64,000 nucleotides of DNA, taken from NCBI RefSeq assembly GCF_035982055.1, contig NZ_CP108427.1:1612001-1676000 (forward strand), given 5' to 3'. Both the position numbers and the translations under genes were made by a program. This DNA is from Streptomyces sp. NBC_01288. Its GTDB lineage: Bacteria > Actinomycetota > Actinomycetes > Streptomycetales > Streptomycetaceae. The notes under the pieces were generated by a model. It worked only from the letters and a program-made list of their open reading frames with translations, was not told the origin of the DNA and searched no databases. Of this stretch, positions 19,065 to 27,725 are shown one piece after another. Numbering within the stretch: the first letter of the stretch is position 1; every line of letters starts with the position of its first letter.

Positions 19065-20528
19065 ATGGAGATCAACGATCTGACACCGGCAGAGGAACAG
19101 GTGTGGCGGGCCTTCCCGTTGGGCGAGTCCGTGGACTTCCGCAGGGCGGACGACGAGGACATGGCCCTCGGCGGCGGCTGGGGGCCCGAACAGACCGTGC
19201 GCGCCGAGGTGTTGCGGGCGCTGCTGCTCAACGGGCCGCAGGAAGCAGGGGAGATAGCGTCGCTGAGTCTGGCGGGCGCCCGGATCACCGGCAGGCTCGA
19301 TCTGCAGTACGCGACGATCGACCACCCGGTCCGGCTGCGGAACTGCTCCTTCGACGAGGTGCCCCGCTTCTACGCCTCCCGGCTGCGCGAACTCAACCTC
19401 AGCGAGTCGGTGTTGCCGGGTCTCACCGCCCACGCGATGCGGGTGGACGGCGTGCTGCGGATGACACGGTGCCGGTTCAACGGAGTGGTGCGGCTGGCCG
19501 GGGCGAAGATCGCCGGGAGCCTGTACATGGAGAGCGCGGAGATCATCGCTCCGGACGCCGAGGAGCCGGTGCTCCAGCTCAACCAGGCGGCCGTGGGCGA
19601 CGATCTCCGGGCGACCGGACTGCGCACACACGGTCAGATACGCCTCAGCGGCGCGAGCGTCGCCGGGTCGGTCAACCTCAACACGGCGCGCCTCTCGAAC
19701 CCCGGGGACTCCACCGTCGACGCCGAAGTGCTCGTCGTGGAGGGCAACTTCCTGTTGCGCCAGGCCCAAGTGGACGGCTGGATCGGCCTGCGCGGAGCCC
19801 GGATCGCGGGCCGGCTGGACCTGTCGCGCTCGACCCTGTCGAACCCCGGCGGTCCCGTCCTGCTGGCGAGCAGCACCACCCTGGGGGAACTCTGGCTGCG
19901 CGAGAGCCTGCCCATGCAAGGCGGACTCGTGCTGCGCAACGCCCAGATCGACGTCCTGCTGCTGGAGCCGCAGGCCCTCCCGGACCAGGTCTTCCTCACC
20001 AGCCTCACCTACACCTCGCTCATTCCGCACGTGCCCGCCGAGCGTCGGCTGACCATGTTGGAACGTGACGGCGACGGCTATGTCCCGCACGCCTACGAGG
20101 AGTTGGCCGCCGCGTATCGCCGCGTCGGCGACGACCACGCCGCTCGCAACGTCCAACTGGCCAAGCAGCGCCGCCTGCGCGGCACGCTCAGGTGGTACTA
20201 CCGGATCTGGGGCTACGCCCAGGACACCACCGTCGGCTACGGCTTCCGCCCGCTGCGCGCCTGCGCCTGGCTGCTGTCGCTGCTGGCGATCGGCTCCCTC
20301 GTCTACGGCCTGCACCAGCCTCCTGCCCTCAAGCCGTCCGAGGCTCCGCACTTCAACCCGGTCTTCTACACGCTCGACCTGCTGCTCCCTGTGATCTCCT
20401 TCGGCCAGGAGGAGGCGTTCACGCCGGACGGCTGGTACCAGTACCTCGCCTACGGCCTGATCATCACCGGCTGGATCCTGGCCACGACGGTCGTCACCGG
20501 CGTCACCAGGACCGTCAGCCGCCAGTGA
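19065..20528 (+). CDS. Pentapeptide-like repeat membrane protein (often named 'oxidoreductase')
   Basis: A 487-residue protein. The N-terminal two thirds are built of imperfect repeats such as LAGARITGRLDLQYATI, LAGAKIAGSLYMESAEI and LRGARIAGRLDLSRSTL, which predict a right-handed beta-helix. The C-terminus has two or more membrane helices (ACAWLLSLLAIGSLVYGL, LLLPVISFGQ, YLAYGLIITGWILATTVV) arranged like an ion-channel pore region. No redox motif is visible, so the common database name is not supported. ATG 19065 gives the conserved start (MEINDLTPAEEQVW). Its end overlaps the convergent dehydratase gene by 14 bases. Confidence 0.75.
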   Translation: MEINDLTPAEEQVWRAFPLGESVDFRRADDEDMALGGGWGPEQTVRAEVLRALLLNGPQEAGEIASLSLAGARITGRLDLQYATIDHPVRLRNCSFDEVPRFYASRLRELNLSESVLPGLTAHAMRVDGVLRMTRCRFNGVVRLAGAKIAGSLYMESAEIIAPDAEEPVLQLNQAAVGDDLRATGLRTHGQIRLSGASVAGSVNLNTARLSNPGDSTVDAEVLVVEGNFLLRQAQVDGWIGLRGARIAGRLDLSRSTLSNPGGPVLLASSTTLGELWLRESLPMQGGLVLRNAQIDVLLLEPQALPDQVFLTSLTYTSLIPHVPAERRLTMLERDGDGYVPHAYEELAAAYRRVGDDHAARNVQLAKQRRLRGTLRWYYRIWGYAQDTTVGYGFRPLRACAWLLSLLAIGSLVYGLHQPPALKPSEAPHFNPVFYTLDLLLPVISFGQEEAFTPDGWYQYLAYGLIITGWILATTVVTGVTRTVSRQ

Positions 20529-22323
20529 GCCGTTTCGCCGTGTGCTGGGCGGCCAGGCGCACCGGCGCGTTCTGGGCGCCGTAACCCCGGTAGCCCGGTT
20601 CGCGCTGGACCAGTTCGAAGAAGACCCGCCCGACCGTCCGGGTGTAGCAGTGCCGGAACTCACCGCCCGCGTCCCGGTCGTAGAGGATGCCGAGGTCCTG
20701 GTACGTCTCCAACTCGCCCTCGGGGAAGGCGAATCGGGCCGCGAGATCGTCGTAGTAGTTCGCGGGCATGCGCAGCAGGCGGCCGCCTGCCTCGCGGAAG
20801 CGGCGGGCCGCGGCGACCACGTCCTCGGTGGCGAGGGCGATGTGCTGGGCGTGGGCACCGTCCTCGCTCGGGGCCGCGCCGACGCTCAACGCGATACGGA
20901 CGCTGCCGTCGGAGGTGGTGACGGCGCGACTGCGCAGCAGGCCGTAGGGGTCGGCGACGTCGACGCTCTCCTGGGCCTGGAGCCCAAGGACGCTGCTGTG
21001 GAAGAGGGTTGCCTCGTCGAAGTGGTGCCAAGGCTGGGTGAGAGCGAGGTGGTCGATGCGCTGGATGCCTGTCCCTGCGGGGAGTTGACCGGTGGTGTCG
21101 GTGAAGTCGGCTCGCCAGCCGGGGAGTTCGGGGGTGGTGCGGGCGCAGAAGAAGAGTTCCGTGCCGTCCGGTGCGGCCACGGCGTCGAGTTGCGCGTCAC
21201 CGAGTGCGCGGCGGCGGGGCAGGACCGGCGCGAGGAGGGCCTCGGCGCGGCGGGCGGCACCCTGTGGGTCCGGTGACTCCAGGCCGATCGCCGCGAGGGC
21301 GGTGCCGTCCCGTCGTAGCGCTCGGCCGGTGTTGACCAGGATGCGGGCCTCGCCCTGTTGCCACAGGTCCACCGGTTTGGTGCGGTGGCGGGCCGTGCGG
21401 GTGAAGCCCAGGGCGCCGAGCAGGGCGGTGACGGGTTCCGCGTCTGGGGTGACGAGTTCGGCGAAGGCGATGCCCGTGGGGACGACCGGGGCGGGCGGGT
21501 CGGCCACGCCGACCGTCTCCTGGAGGACCAGCAGCGAGCGTTGGGCGTCGATCGCTGTCGGGCCCGCTTCCGCTTGCCGGAACACGTCGTTGAAGATCTC
21601 CAGCGAGAGCGGGCCGTCGTAACCGGCGGTCAGGACGTGCCGTACGAGTCCGGCGACGTCGAAGCCGCCCTGGCCGGGGAAGCAGCGGTAGTGGCGGCTC
21701 CATTGGAGGACGTCCATCGCGAGGAGTGGGGCGTCTGCGAGTTGGAGGAAGAAGATCTTCTCGCCGGGGATGTCCGCAATGCCCTTGAGATCCTTGGGTT
21801 CTGAGCCGCGCGACAGGATGTGGAAGCTGTCGAGGCAGGTGCCGAGTGCGGGGTGGTCGGCCGTCTCGACGATGCGCCAGGCGTGGCCGTATGTGCTGAC
21901 GTGCCGCCCCCAGGCGAGTGCCTCGTAGGCGACCCGGACGCCGAACTCCTGCGCGAGGTCGGCCAGTTGGCTGAGCTGGGCGGCGGCGAGCGCGTCGTCG
22001 TCCTCGGCGAGCGGGGAGACGCTGGAGCAGACGAGGACGGTGTCGGTGCCGAGCCTGCGCATCAGCTCGAACTTGTGCCGGGCGCGGCGCAGGTTGCGGG
22101 CGAACTCGGCCTCGGGCACCGCCTCGATGTCCCGCATCGGCTGGTAGAGGTCGATGGTCAGGCCGAGGTCGGCGCACCGGGCGCGGATCTCCTCGGGCGT
22201 CAACGGGCTGGCGAGCAGGTCGTTCTCGAAGATCTCGACGCCGTCGAAGCCGGCCCGGGAGGCGGCGGTGAGTTTCTCGGTGAGGGAGCCGCTGAGGGAG
22301 ACGGTGGCGATGGACGTGCGCAT
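20515..22323 (-). CDS. 3-dehydroshikimate dehydratase (QuiC/QsuB type, two-domain)
   Basis: A 602-residue fusion. Residues 1 to about 265 form a xylose-isomerase-like TIM barrel (RAGFDGVEIFENDLL, YEALAWGRHVSTYG, TCLDSFHILSRGS, LSLEIFNDVF). The rest is a hydroxyphenylpyruvate-dioxygenase-like double domain with a His-His-Glu metal triad in RIDHLALTQ, AQHIALAT and VFFELVQR. Proteins of this design convert 3-dehydroshikimate to protocatechuate. ATG 22323 with GAGAGGT upstream is the start; the frame is open further upstream by chance. The shikimate-type dehydrogenase is 32 bases upstream in the same direction, supporting a quinate/shikimate catabolic operon. Confidence 0.88.
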   Translation of the reverse strand: MRTSIATVSLSGSLTEKLTAASRAGFDGVEIFENDLLASPLTPEEIRARCADLGLTIDLYQPMRDIEAVPEAEFARNLRRARHKFELMRRLGTDTVLVCSSVSPLAEDDDALAAAQLSQLADLAQEFGVRVAYEALAWGRHVSTYGHAWRIVETADHPALGTCLDSFHILSRGSEPKDLKGIADIPGEKIFFLQLADAPLLAMDVLQWSRHYRCFPGQGGFDVAGLVRHVLTAGYDGPLSLEIFNDVFRQAEAGPTAIDAQRSLLVLQETVGVADPPAPVVPTGIAFAELVTPDAEPVTALLGALGFTRTARHRTKPVDLWQQGEARILVNTGRALRRDGTALAAIGLESPDPQGAARRAEALLAPVLPRRRALGDAQLDAVAAPDGTELFFCARTTPELPGWRADFTDTTGQLPAGTGIQRIDHLALTQPWHHFDEATLFHSSVLGLQAQESVDVADPYGLLRSRAVTTSDGSVRIALSVGAAPSEDGAHAQHIALATEDVVAAARRFREAGGRLLRMPANYYDDLAARFAFPEGELETYQDLGILYDRDAGGEFRHCYTRTVGRVFFELVQREPGYRGYGAQNAPVRLAAQHTAKRLTGG

Positions 22324-22355
22324 CGGGGTACCTCTCGATTTCGCTGCGGGCAGGG

Positions 22356-23279
22356 CTATTTCGGCGCGGGCACGGCACCGGCCAGCTCCGCGATGTCCGC
22401 GAGCATGCGGGCGCTGTCGGGTTCCCGGCCGGTGAACAGGCGGAACGCGTCCGCCGCCTGGAAGACCGCCATGCCTCCGCCGTCGAGGGTGGCGCAGCCC
22501 AACGCGCGGGCGGCGCTGAGCAGTTGGGTCTCCAGCGGGCGGTAGACCACTTCGGCGACCCACAGCTCGGAGTGCAACAGGCGTGGGGGGAAGGGCAGTC
22601 CGGGGTGGGCGGCCATCCCGGTGGGGGTGGCGTGGACGATGCCGTCGGCGGCGGCGAGCAGTTCGGGCAGTCGGCCGGAGGCGGCGCCGGCGGCGCGGCC
22701 CGGACCGAAGTGACGGTTCAGGGAATCGGCGAGAGCGGTGGCGCGTTCGGGCAGCGCGTCGACGACGGTGACGCGCTCGGCGCCGAGGGTGAGCGTGGCG
22801 TGCGCCACGGCCGCGCCCGCCCCGCCCGCGCCGAGCTGGACGACGCGTTCCATGGGGGCGTCGGGCAGTCCGCGGGCGAAGGAGGCGGCGAAGCCGGTGA
22901 CGTCCGTGTTGTGGCCGATCGCTCGGCCGTCCGCCTCGAACACGACGGTGTTGACCGCGCCCAGCGCCTCGGCCTGCGGGGCGAGCCCGTCGAGGTGCTC
23001 GATGACGAGCTGCTTGCACGGGTGGGTGATGTTGAGCCCGTCGAAGCCCACGTCACGGGCGGCACGCACCAGTTCGCCGACCGCCTCCGGGCCGACTCCG
23101 AGCACGTCGATGTCGATGAGCCGGTACAGATAGCGCAGCCCCTGCCGGTCGGCCTCGCGTTCGTGCAGGGCGGGGCTGAGGGAGGGACCGATGCCGGAAC
23201 CGATCAGCCCGACGAGATACGAGTCCTCGGAGGTGTTCGAGCCCTTGAAGACGTACGAGTCCTTGAAGACGTCGGCCAC
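22356..23279 (-). CDS. Quinate/shikimate dehydrogenase (AroE family)
   Basis: A 307-residue NAD(P)-dependent enzyme. It has the N-terminal substrate domain (GSGIGPSLSPALHEREA, GLNITHPCKQ with the catalytic Lys, VNTVVF, GHNTDVTGF) and a Rossmann fold (QLGAGGAGAAVAHA). Fusion-free and encoded beside a dehydroshikimate dehydratase and a transporter, it is likely the catabolic enzyme oxidising quinate or shikimate rather than the biosynthetic AroE. The first 20 residues are not conserved in the family, so the true start could lie a few codons later. It is divergent from the TetR gene with an operator between. Confidence 0.88.
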   Translation of the reverse strand: MADVFKDSYVFKGSNTSEDSYLVGLIGSGIGPSLSPALHEREADRQGLRYLYRLIDIDVLGVGPEAVGELVRAARDVGFDGLNITHPCKQLVIEHLDGLAPQAEALGAVNTVVFEADGRAIGHNTDVTGFAASFARGLPDAPMERVVQLGAGGAGAAVAHATLTLGAERVTVVDALPERATALADSLNRHFGPGRAAGAASGRLPELLAAADGIVHATPTGMAAHPGLPFPPRLLHSELWVAEVVYRPLETQLLSAARALGCATLDGGGMAVFQAADAFRLFTGREPDSARMLADIAELAGAVPAPK

Positions 23280-23301
23280 GGTGGCCCTCCTGAGCGGCTC
23301 A

Positions 23302-23325
23302 CTAATGTACGAACTAGTACGTTAG
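23302..23325. promoter_or_regulatory. Operator between dehydrogenase gene and TetR gene
   Basis: CTAATGTAC and GTACGTTAG form an imperfect inverted repeat (8 of 9 matching) across 6 bases, in an AT-rich patch 22 bases before the dehydrogenase start. It is the natural binding site for the adjacent TetR protein. A 24-base element with the same CTAA...TTAG frame recurs before the transporter gene. Confidence 0.6.
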
Positions 23326-23447
23326 CTATATCAGCATCGCCGAGCCACGGGAACCCCTCGGCCGGGAACCCGCCCGTCCGTGACCGGTCCCTCCTTCTAC
23401 AATCGGCCGCACACCGCGCGCACGCCCGAAGGAAGCCAAGGAACCCG

Positions 23448-24113
23448 ATGACCAGCGTCGAAGAACCGGCACGACCCAACGGGCGCATCCGTGACGCGGC
23501 CCGCACCAAGGCCGAGATCCTCGACGTGGCGACCCACGAGTTCGCGCGGGCCGGCTACGACGGCGCCCGCGTCGACGAGATCGCCGCCCGCACCCGCACC
23601 ACCAAGCGGATGATCTACTACTACTTCGGCGGCAAGGAACAGCTCTTCACGGCCGTCCTGGAACGGTCCTACGGCGTGATCCGCGAGGCCGAACGCGGCC
23701 TGGACGTCGAGCATCTGGACCCGGTCGCGGCCATCCGCCGACTCGCGGAACTGACCTTCGACCACCACGAGCAACACCCGGACTTCATCCGCCTGGTGTC
23801 CATCGAGAACATCCACGGCGCCGAACACATCGCCGCCTCCGAGAAGCTCGGGAAGATCGGCTCGCCCGCCCTCGACGTGATCCGCCGCATCCTGGAGGCG
23901 GGGCAGAAGTCCGGCCTGTTCACAGCCGACGTGGACGCCGTCGACCTGCACGCGATGATCAGTTCCTTCTGCTTCTTCCGGGTCGCCAACCGGCACACCT
24001 TCGGCGCCCTGTTCGGCCGCGACCTGGTGGCGCCGGCCCAGCGCGAGCACTACCGGACGATGCTGGGCGACATGGTGATCGCCTATCTGACGGCGGAGCG
24101 GGCGGCGGACTGA
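23448..24113 (+). CDS. TetR-family regulator of the quinate/shikimate module
   Basis: A 221-residue TetR protein. The helix-turn-helix is in residues 15-60 (AILDVATHEFARAGYDGARVDEIAARTRTTKRMIYYYFGGKEQLF is read in segments: AEILDVATHEFA, VDEIAARTRTTKRM, IYYYFGGKEQLF). The C-terminus (FIRLVSIENIHGAEH, FFRVANRHTFGALF) resembles regulators of aromatic-acid pathways. The frame is open far upstream, but ATG 23448 with AAGGA at 23438 gives the normal N-terminus. It is divergent from the dehydrogenase operon and upstream of the transporter, so it probably represses both until quinate or shikimate is present. Confidence 0.9.
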   Translation: MTSVEEPARPNGRIRDAARTKAEILDVATHEFARAGYDGARVDEIAARTRTTKRMIYYYFGGKEQLFTAVLERSYGVIREAERGLDVEHLDPVAAIRRLAELTFDHHEQHPDFIRLVSIENIHGAEHIAASEKLGKIGSPALDVIRRILEAGQKSGLFTADVDAVDLHAMISSFCFFRVANRHTFGALFGRDLVAPAQREHYRTMLGDMVIAYLTAERAAD

Positions 24114-24185
24114 GCCGCGAGATCCTTCGGCAGGGCCTCTTGACACCCGGGAAACGTGAGCGCAACATCCGTAGCCAACCGCTAC

Positions 24186-24209
24186 TAACTACCCAGTGGG
24201 TTAATTAGC
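24186..24209. promoter_or_regulatory. Second putative operator, before the MHS transporter gene
   Basis: A 24-base imperfect palindrome begins CTAACTACCC, is centred on AGTG and ends in TTAG. It has the same length and ends as the element at 23302-23325. It lies 126 bases before the transporter start and 40 bases after a TTGACA at 24140-24145. Confidence 0.45.
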
Positions 24210-24334
24210 CGGGCAGCGCGGCAGCACCCGGCGCGACCGTCCCGTCACCCCGCCGTCCCGTCACCCCAGGGATCCGGCACCTCTCCCCCGCCGCTCACTC
24301 CGCCCACGCCGGAGTTCCCCCGAAGGAGCAAGCC

Positions 24335-25675
24335 GTGTCCGTCCCCGCCAAAGCCGTCGGGCAACCGAAAAAGGCCGCCACCGCCGCCTGGATCGGCAGC
24401 GCCCTGGAGTACTACGACTTCTTCATCTACGGCAGCGCCGCAGCCCTGATCTTCCCCAAGGTCTTCTTCGACGACTCGGACCCGGCGACGGCGACCCTGC
24501 TCTCCTTCGCGACCTTCGGTGTGGCCTACGCGGCCCGGCCGGTCGGCGCGCTGTTCCTCGGGCACTTCGGCGACCGGGTCGGCCGCAAGAAGATCATGAT
24601 CTTCACGCTGCTGCTGATGGGCCTGTCGACGTTCCTCATCGGCTGTCTGCCCACGCGGGGCCAAGTCGGCTCGCTCGCACCGGTGTTGCTCGTACTGTGC
24701 CGGGTCCTGCAAGGCATCTCGGCGGCGGGCGAGCAGGCCAGCGCCAGTTCCATGACGCTGGAGCACGCGCCGGCCGACCGGCGCGGCTTCTTCACCAGTT
24801 TCACGCTGGGCGGCACCCAGGGCGGCCAGCTCATCGCGACGCTCGTGTTCCTCGCCGTCGCCCAACTCCCCGACAAACAGCTGCTGTCGTGGGGTTGGCG
24901 CGTTCCATTCTGGGCGAGCGTGCTGGTCGCGGTCGCGGGCTACTTCATCCGCCGCAACCTCCAGGAGACCCCGGCCTTCGCCGAACAGGCGGCGACCGAG
25001 GGCGTCGTGAAGCTGCCGCTGGTGGTCCTGCTGCGCGAGCACTGGGCGGACGTCCTGCGGGTGATCGCGGGCGCGCTGATCGCCTCCGTCTCGACGATCT
25101 TCACGGTGTGGGCGCTGGCCTACGCGACCAGCGACTCCGTCGGCATGTCCCGCTCGTCGATGCTGTGGGTGGGCGCGCTGGCCAACCTCGTCGCCCTCGC
25201 CGCGATCCCCCTGTGGGCCACGCTCTCCGACCGCATCGGCCGCCGCCCGGTGTATCTGATCGGCGCGGTCGGCAGCGCGATCACGATGTTCCTCTACCTC
25301 TGGGCGATCTCGACGGGCTCCTACGTGCTCACCCTGATCCTCGGCATCGTCGCCTTCGGCGTCGTCTACAGCGCCGCGAACGGTGTGTGGCCCTCCTTCT
25401 ACGGCGAGATGTTCTCGACTCGGATCCGGCTGTCGGGCATGGCCATCGGCACCCAGATCGGTTTCGCCGTGGCCGGGTTCGCGGTCACGTTCGCCGCGCA
25501 GATCGCGGGTCCGGACGGCACGGACTGGTCCTCGGTGGCGCTGTTCACGGCGGCACTGTGCGTCCCGCCGGTGATCGCGGCGCTCTCGGCCCGCGAGACC
25601 CACACAGTGCCGACGGAGCTGCTCGGCACCCGGTCCCCCCGGGAGGCGTCGCAGCCGGAGTCGGTGACGGCCTGA
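24335..25675 (+). CDS. MFS transporter, metabolite:H+ symporter type (shikimate/quinate uptake)
   Basis: A 446-residue, 12-helix permease of the MHS subfamily that includes ShiA and KgtP. It carries the family start (WIGSALEYYDFFIYGSAAAL), the loop 2-3 motif GHFGDRVGRKKIM, RVLQGISAAGEQASA and the loop 8-9 motif LSDRIGRRPVYLIG. The start is GTG 24335 after AAGGAG. From context it imports shikimate or quinate, although the family also moves dicarboxylates and betaines. A terminator follows. Confidence 0.87.
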   Translation: MSVPAKAVGQPKKAATAAWIGSALEYYDFFIYGSAAALIFPKVFFDDSDPATATLLSFATFGVAYAARPVGALFLGHFGDRVGRKKIMIFTLLLMGLSTFLIGCLPTRGQVGSLAPVLLVLCRVLQGISAAGEQASASSMTLEHAPADRRGFFTSFTLGGTQGGQLIATLVFLAVAQLPDKQLLSWGWRVPFWASVLVAVAGYFIRRNLQETPAFAEQAATEGVVKLPLVVLLREHWADVLRVIAGALIASVSTIFTVWALAYATSDSVGMSRSSMLWVGALANLVALAAIPLWATLSDRIGRRPVYLIGAVGSAITMFLYLWAISTGSYVLTLILGIVAFGVVYSAANGVWPSFYGEMFSTRIRLSGMAIGTQIGFAVAGFAVTFAAQIAGPDGTDWSSVALFTAALCVPPVIAALSARETHTVPTELLGTRSPREASQPESVTA

Positions 25676-25696
25676 CTGTCGCTCCACGAGCACCGC

Positions 25697-25722
25697 ACCC
25701 CCGGGCCCCGTTGCCCGGGGGT
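25697..25722 (+). terminator. Rho-independent terminator after the transporter gene
   Basis: ACCCCCGGGC pairs with GCCCGGGGGT around a short loop and is followed by TTCTCTTT. It starts 22 bases after the stop codon. The remaining bases to the next gene (25723-25955) hold no other gene that I can support. Confidence 0.85.
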
Positions 25723-25955
25723 TTCTCTTTCGGGGCCGTTTGGACCGGTGCAGGCTTTCCCCGTACGTGGACGCCCCGTTGACAGATGACGTTTCGCGCA
25801 AGAACATCGGCCGGAACGAGCAGAAAAGAACAGCGCCGCTACCGCCGAGGGAGGGATCTCCGCGTGCCCCGGCCGATTTCAGGGGCGGCCGGTGCACGCG
25901 GACCCGAGGCTGACTATCGTTGCCCGATCACACGTGCGAAAGGTGGTCGAGGGGC

Positions 25956-27725
25956 GTGGCGGGGGCGGAGGAGTGGATACGGGTGCCGGTCGGCGACGAC
26001 GCCGGGCGGTGGGCGACGCGGGGGCACAGCCGCAAGGTGCTGTTCGTCGTCCACAACGTGACCTCCGCGACCCGGCTGCTCGATGTACTGCCGCTGTTCC
26101 ACGACGACTTCCGGGTGCAGTTGCTGGTGACGTGCACGGGGTCGTCGGCGTTTCGGGCGGGCGTCGCGGAGTTGCTGGCGGAAACGGGGGTGCCTGTGGC
26201 GCCCTGGGACCAGGCCGTTCGGACTTCGGTCGACTTGGCGGTGTCGGCGAGCTTCGGCGGTCAACTCCGGTCATTTTCCGGCGTATTGGCCGTGTTGTCA
26301 CACGGCGTCGGATATCCTAAGAGACTGGGAACACCCAACACCCAACACCCAACACCCAACACCCAACACCCAACACCCAACACCCAACACCCAACACCCG
26401 GCAGCGAGGCGGCGGAAGCGGCAGCTCCGGTCTTCGGGTTGTCGCCGGAGTGGTTGCTCGACGAAAGCGGGCGAACCGTCGCGGACGCGTTGGTGCTCTC
26501 GCACCCCGAGCAGTTGGAGCGGTTGCGTGCCGTCTGCCCCGAGGCCGCGCCCACGGGTGTACTGGCCGGTGACCCCTGCTGGGACCGCATGTTGGCAGCC
26601 CGCCCGTACCGGGAACGCTACCGGCGGGCGCTCGGCGTCGGACGTGCGCAGCGGCTGGTGGTGCTCAACTCCACCTGGAACCCGGAATCCCTGTTCGGCG
26701 ACGACATACTGCCGTCCCTGCTCCCCCGTCTGACCTCCGAACTCCCCGTCGACGAGTACCGTCTCGCCGCCGTCCTGCACCCCAACATCTGGTACGGCCA
26801 CGGCCCCGGCCAGATCCGCGCCTGGCTGGACCGCGCCCGCCGCGCCGGCCTCACCCTCGTCGACCCCCTGCACGGCTGGCGCCAGGCGCTGCTCGCCGCC
26901 GACGCGGTCATTGGCGACCACGGCTCGGTCACCTACTACGCCGCCGCACTCGGCACCCCGGTCCTCCTCGGCGCCGCACCCCTCGCGGGCCTCGCCCCCG
27001 ACGCCCCGGTGCACGCCTTCGTCCGTACGGCACCCCGCCTGGACCCCACACTCCCCCTGCGCCCCCAACTGACCCAACTCATCGACAAGCACAGCCCGTT
27101 GCCCGACCCCGCCGCCTTCACCAGCTCCGTACCGGGCGAGTCGGCGACCCGCCTCCGACGCCTCTTCTACGACATGATCGGCATCCCCGAACCGGACGCG
27201 CCCGCGCTGCTCGAACCGCTCCCGCTCCCGCCGTTCGAGCCCGCGGCGCACACGGTCCCGCTCCAGGTGCTGACCACATTGTTGGGCTCGGGCGAGGTCT
27301 CGGTCGTCCGGTACGCGGGCCCGCACCCGGCGCCCCACGGCACGGGCGAGACCCACACGGCGGTGCACGAGGACACCCGTGAGCAGTCCCAACTCTCCCT
27401 GGCCGACGTGCTGTTCCGGCACGGCGCGGCCGACGATCCACGCTTCGGGTCACCCGCGCTCTGGACGACGGAGACACTCGCCCGGCACCCGCAGTGCGCC
27501 CTCGCCGCGTACATCACCGGCCCCGGAACCTGCACGGTCCGCACCTCGGACGACACTCTGCTGCACCTGCGCGCGGAGCCGGGCGCGGACGCCGATCCGG
27601 CGGCCTGCGCCTCGGCCCTGTACGCCTGGCTCGCATCCGGCAAGTCACTCCACGAGGTCGTCGCACAGGGGCTGACCGTGCACATGGGAGGGGCAGTTCA
27701 CCGAGTGCGGGTCGTTCGCGGCTAG
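25956..27725 (+). CDS. Glycosyltransferase-like protein (CDP-glycerol transferase superfamily) with heptanucleotide repeat
   Basis: A 589-residue protein of a streptomycete family usually mislabelled 'translation initiation factor 2'. The N-terminal half (KVLFVVHNVTSATRLLDVLP, LAVSASFGG, VLSHGVGYPKRLG) and central half (VLNSTWNPESLFGDDI, LHPNIWYGHGP, VIGDHGSVTYYAAALGTPVLL) look like a GT-B glycosyltransferase/glycerophosphotransferase fold; substrate unknown. The GTG at 25956 gives the conserved start; TTG 25920 is an unlikely alternative. After the HGVGYPKRLG segment lies an insert of about 24 residues with a PNTQHPT period, encoded by ten copies of a 7-base unit. Because 7 is not a multiple of 3, most copy-number changes would break the gene. 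Confidence 0.75.
   Translation: MAGAEEWIRVPVGDDAGRWATRGHSRKVLFVVHNVTSATRLLDVLPLFHDDFRVQLLVTCTGSSAFRAGVAELLAETGVPVAPWDQAVRTSVDLAVSASFGGQLRSFSGVLAVLSHGVGYPKRLGTPNTQHPTPNTQHPTPNTQHPTPGSEAAEAAAPVFGLSPEWLLDESGRTVADALVLSHPEQLERLRAVCPEAAPTGVLAGDPCWDRMLAARPYRERYRRALGVGRAQRLVVLNSTWNPESLFGDDILPSLLPRLTSELPVDEYRLAAVLHPNIWYGHGPGQIRAWLDRARRAGLTLVDPLHGWRQALLAADAVIGDHGSVTYYAAALGTPVLLGAAPLAGLAPDAPVHAFVRTAPRLDPTLPLRPQLTQLIDKHSPLPDPAAFTSSVPGESATRLRRLFYDMIGIPEPDAPALLEPLPLPPFEPAAHTVPLQVLTTLLGSGEVSVVRYAGPHPAPHGTGETHTAVHEDTREQSQLSLADVLFRHGAADDPRFGSPALWTTETLARHPQCALAAYITGPGTCTVRTSDDTLLHLRAEPGADADPAACASALYAWLASGKSLHEVVAQGLTVHMGGAVHRVRVVRG
26330..26399 (+). repeat. Ten perfect tandem copies of a 7-base repeat inside a coding region
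   Basis: The unit is AACACCC, repeated exactly ten times (70 bases) with no change, within the glycosyltransferase-like gene. Three units make 21 bases and encode a 7-residue period. The base composition is quite unlike the surrounding gene, and such perfect arrays are prone to slippage. Confidence 0.97.

Noticed and set aside
20515..23019. Extension of the dehydratase frame far upstream to 23019
   Set aside because: The extra part is antisense-frame shadow of the dehydrogenase gene; ATG 22323 starts the conserved TIM barrel.
26330..26399. Repeat array considered as CRISPR
   Set aside because: Units are 7 bases with no spacers, lie inside a coding frame, and no cas genes are present.
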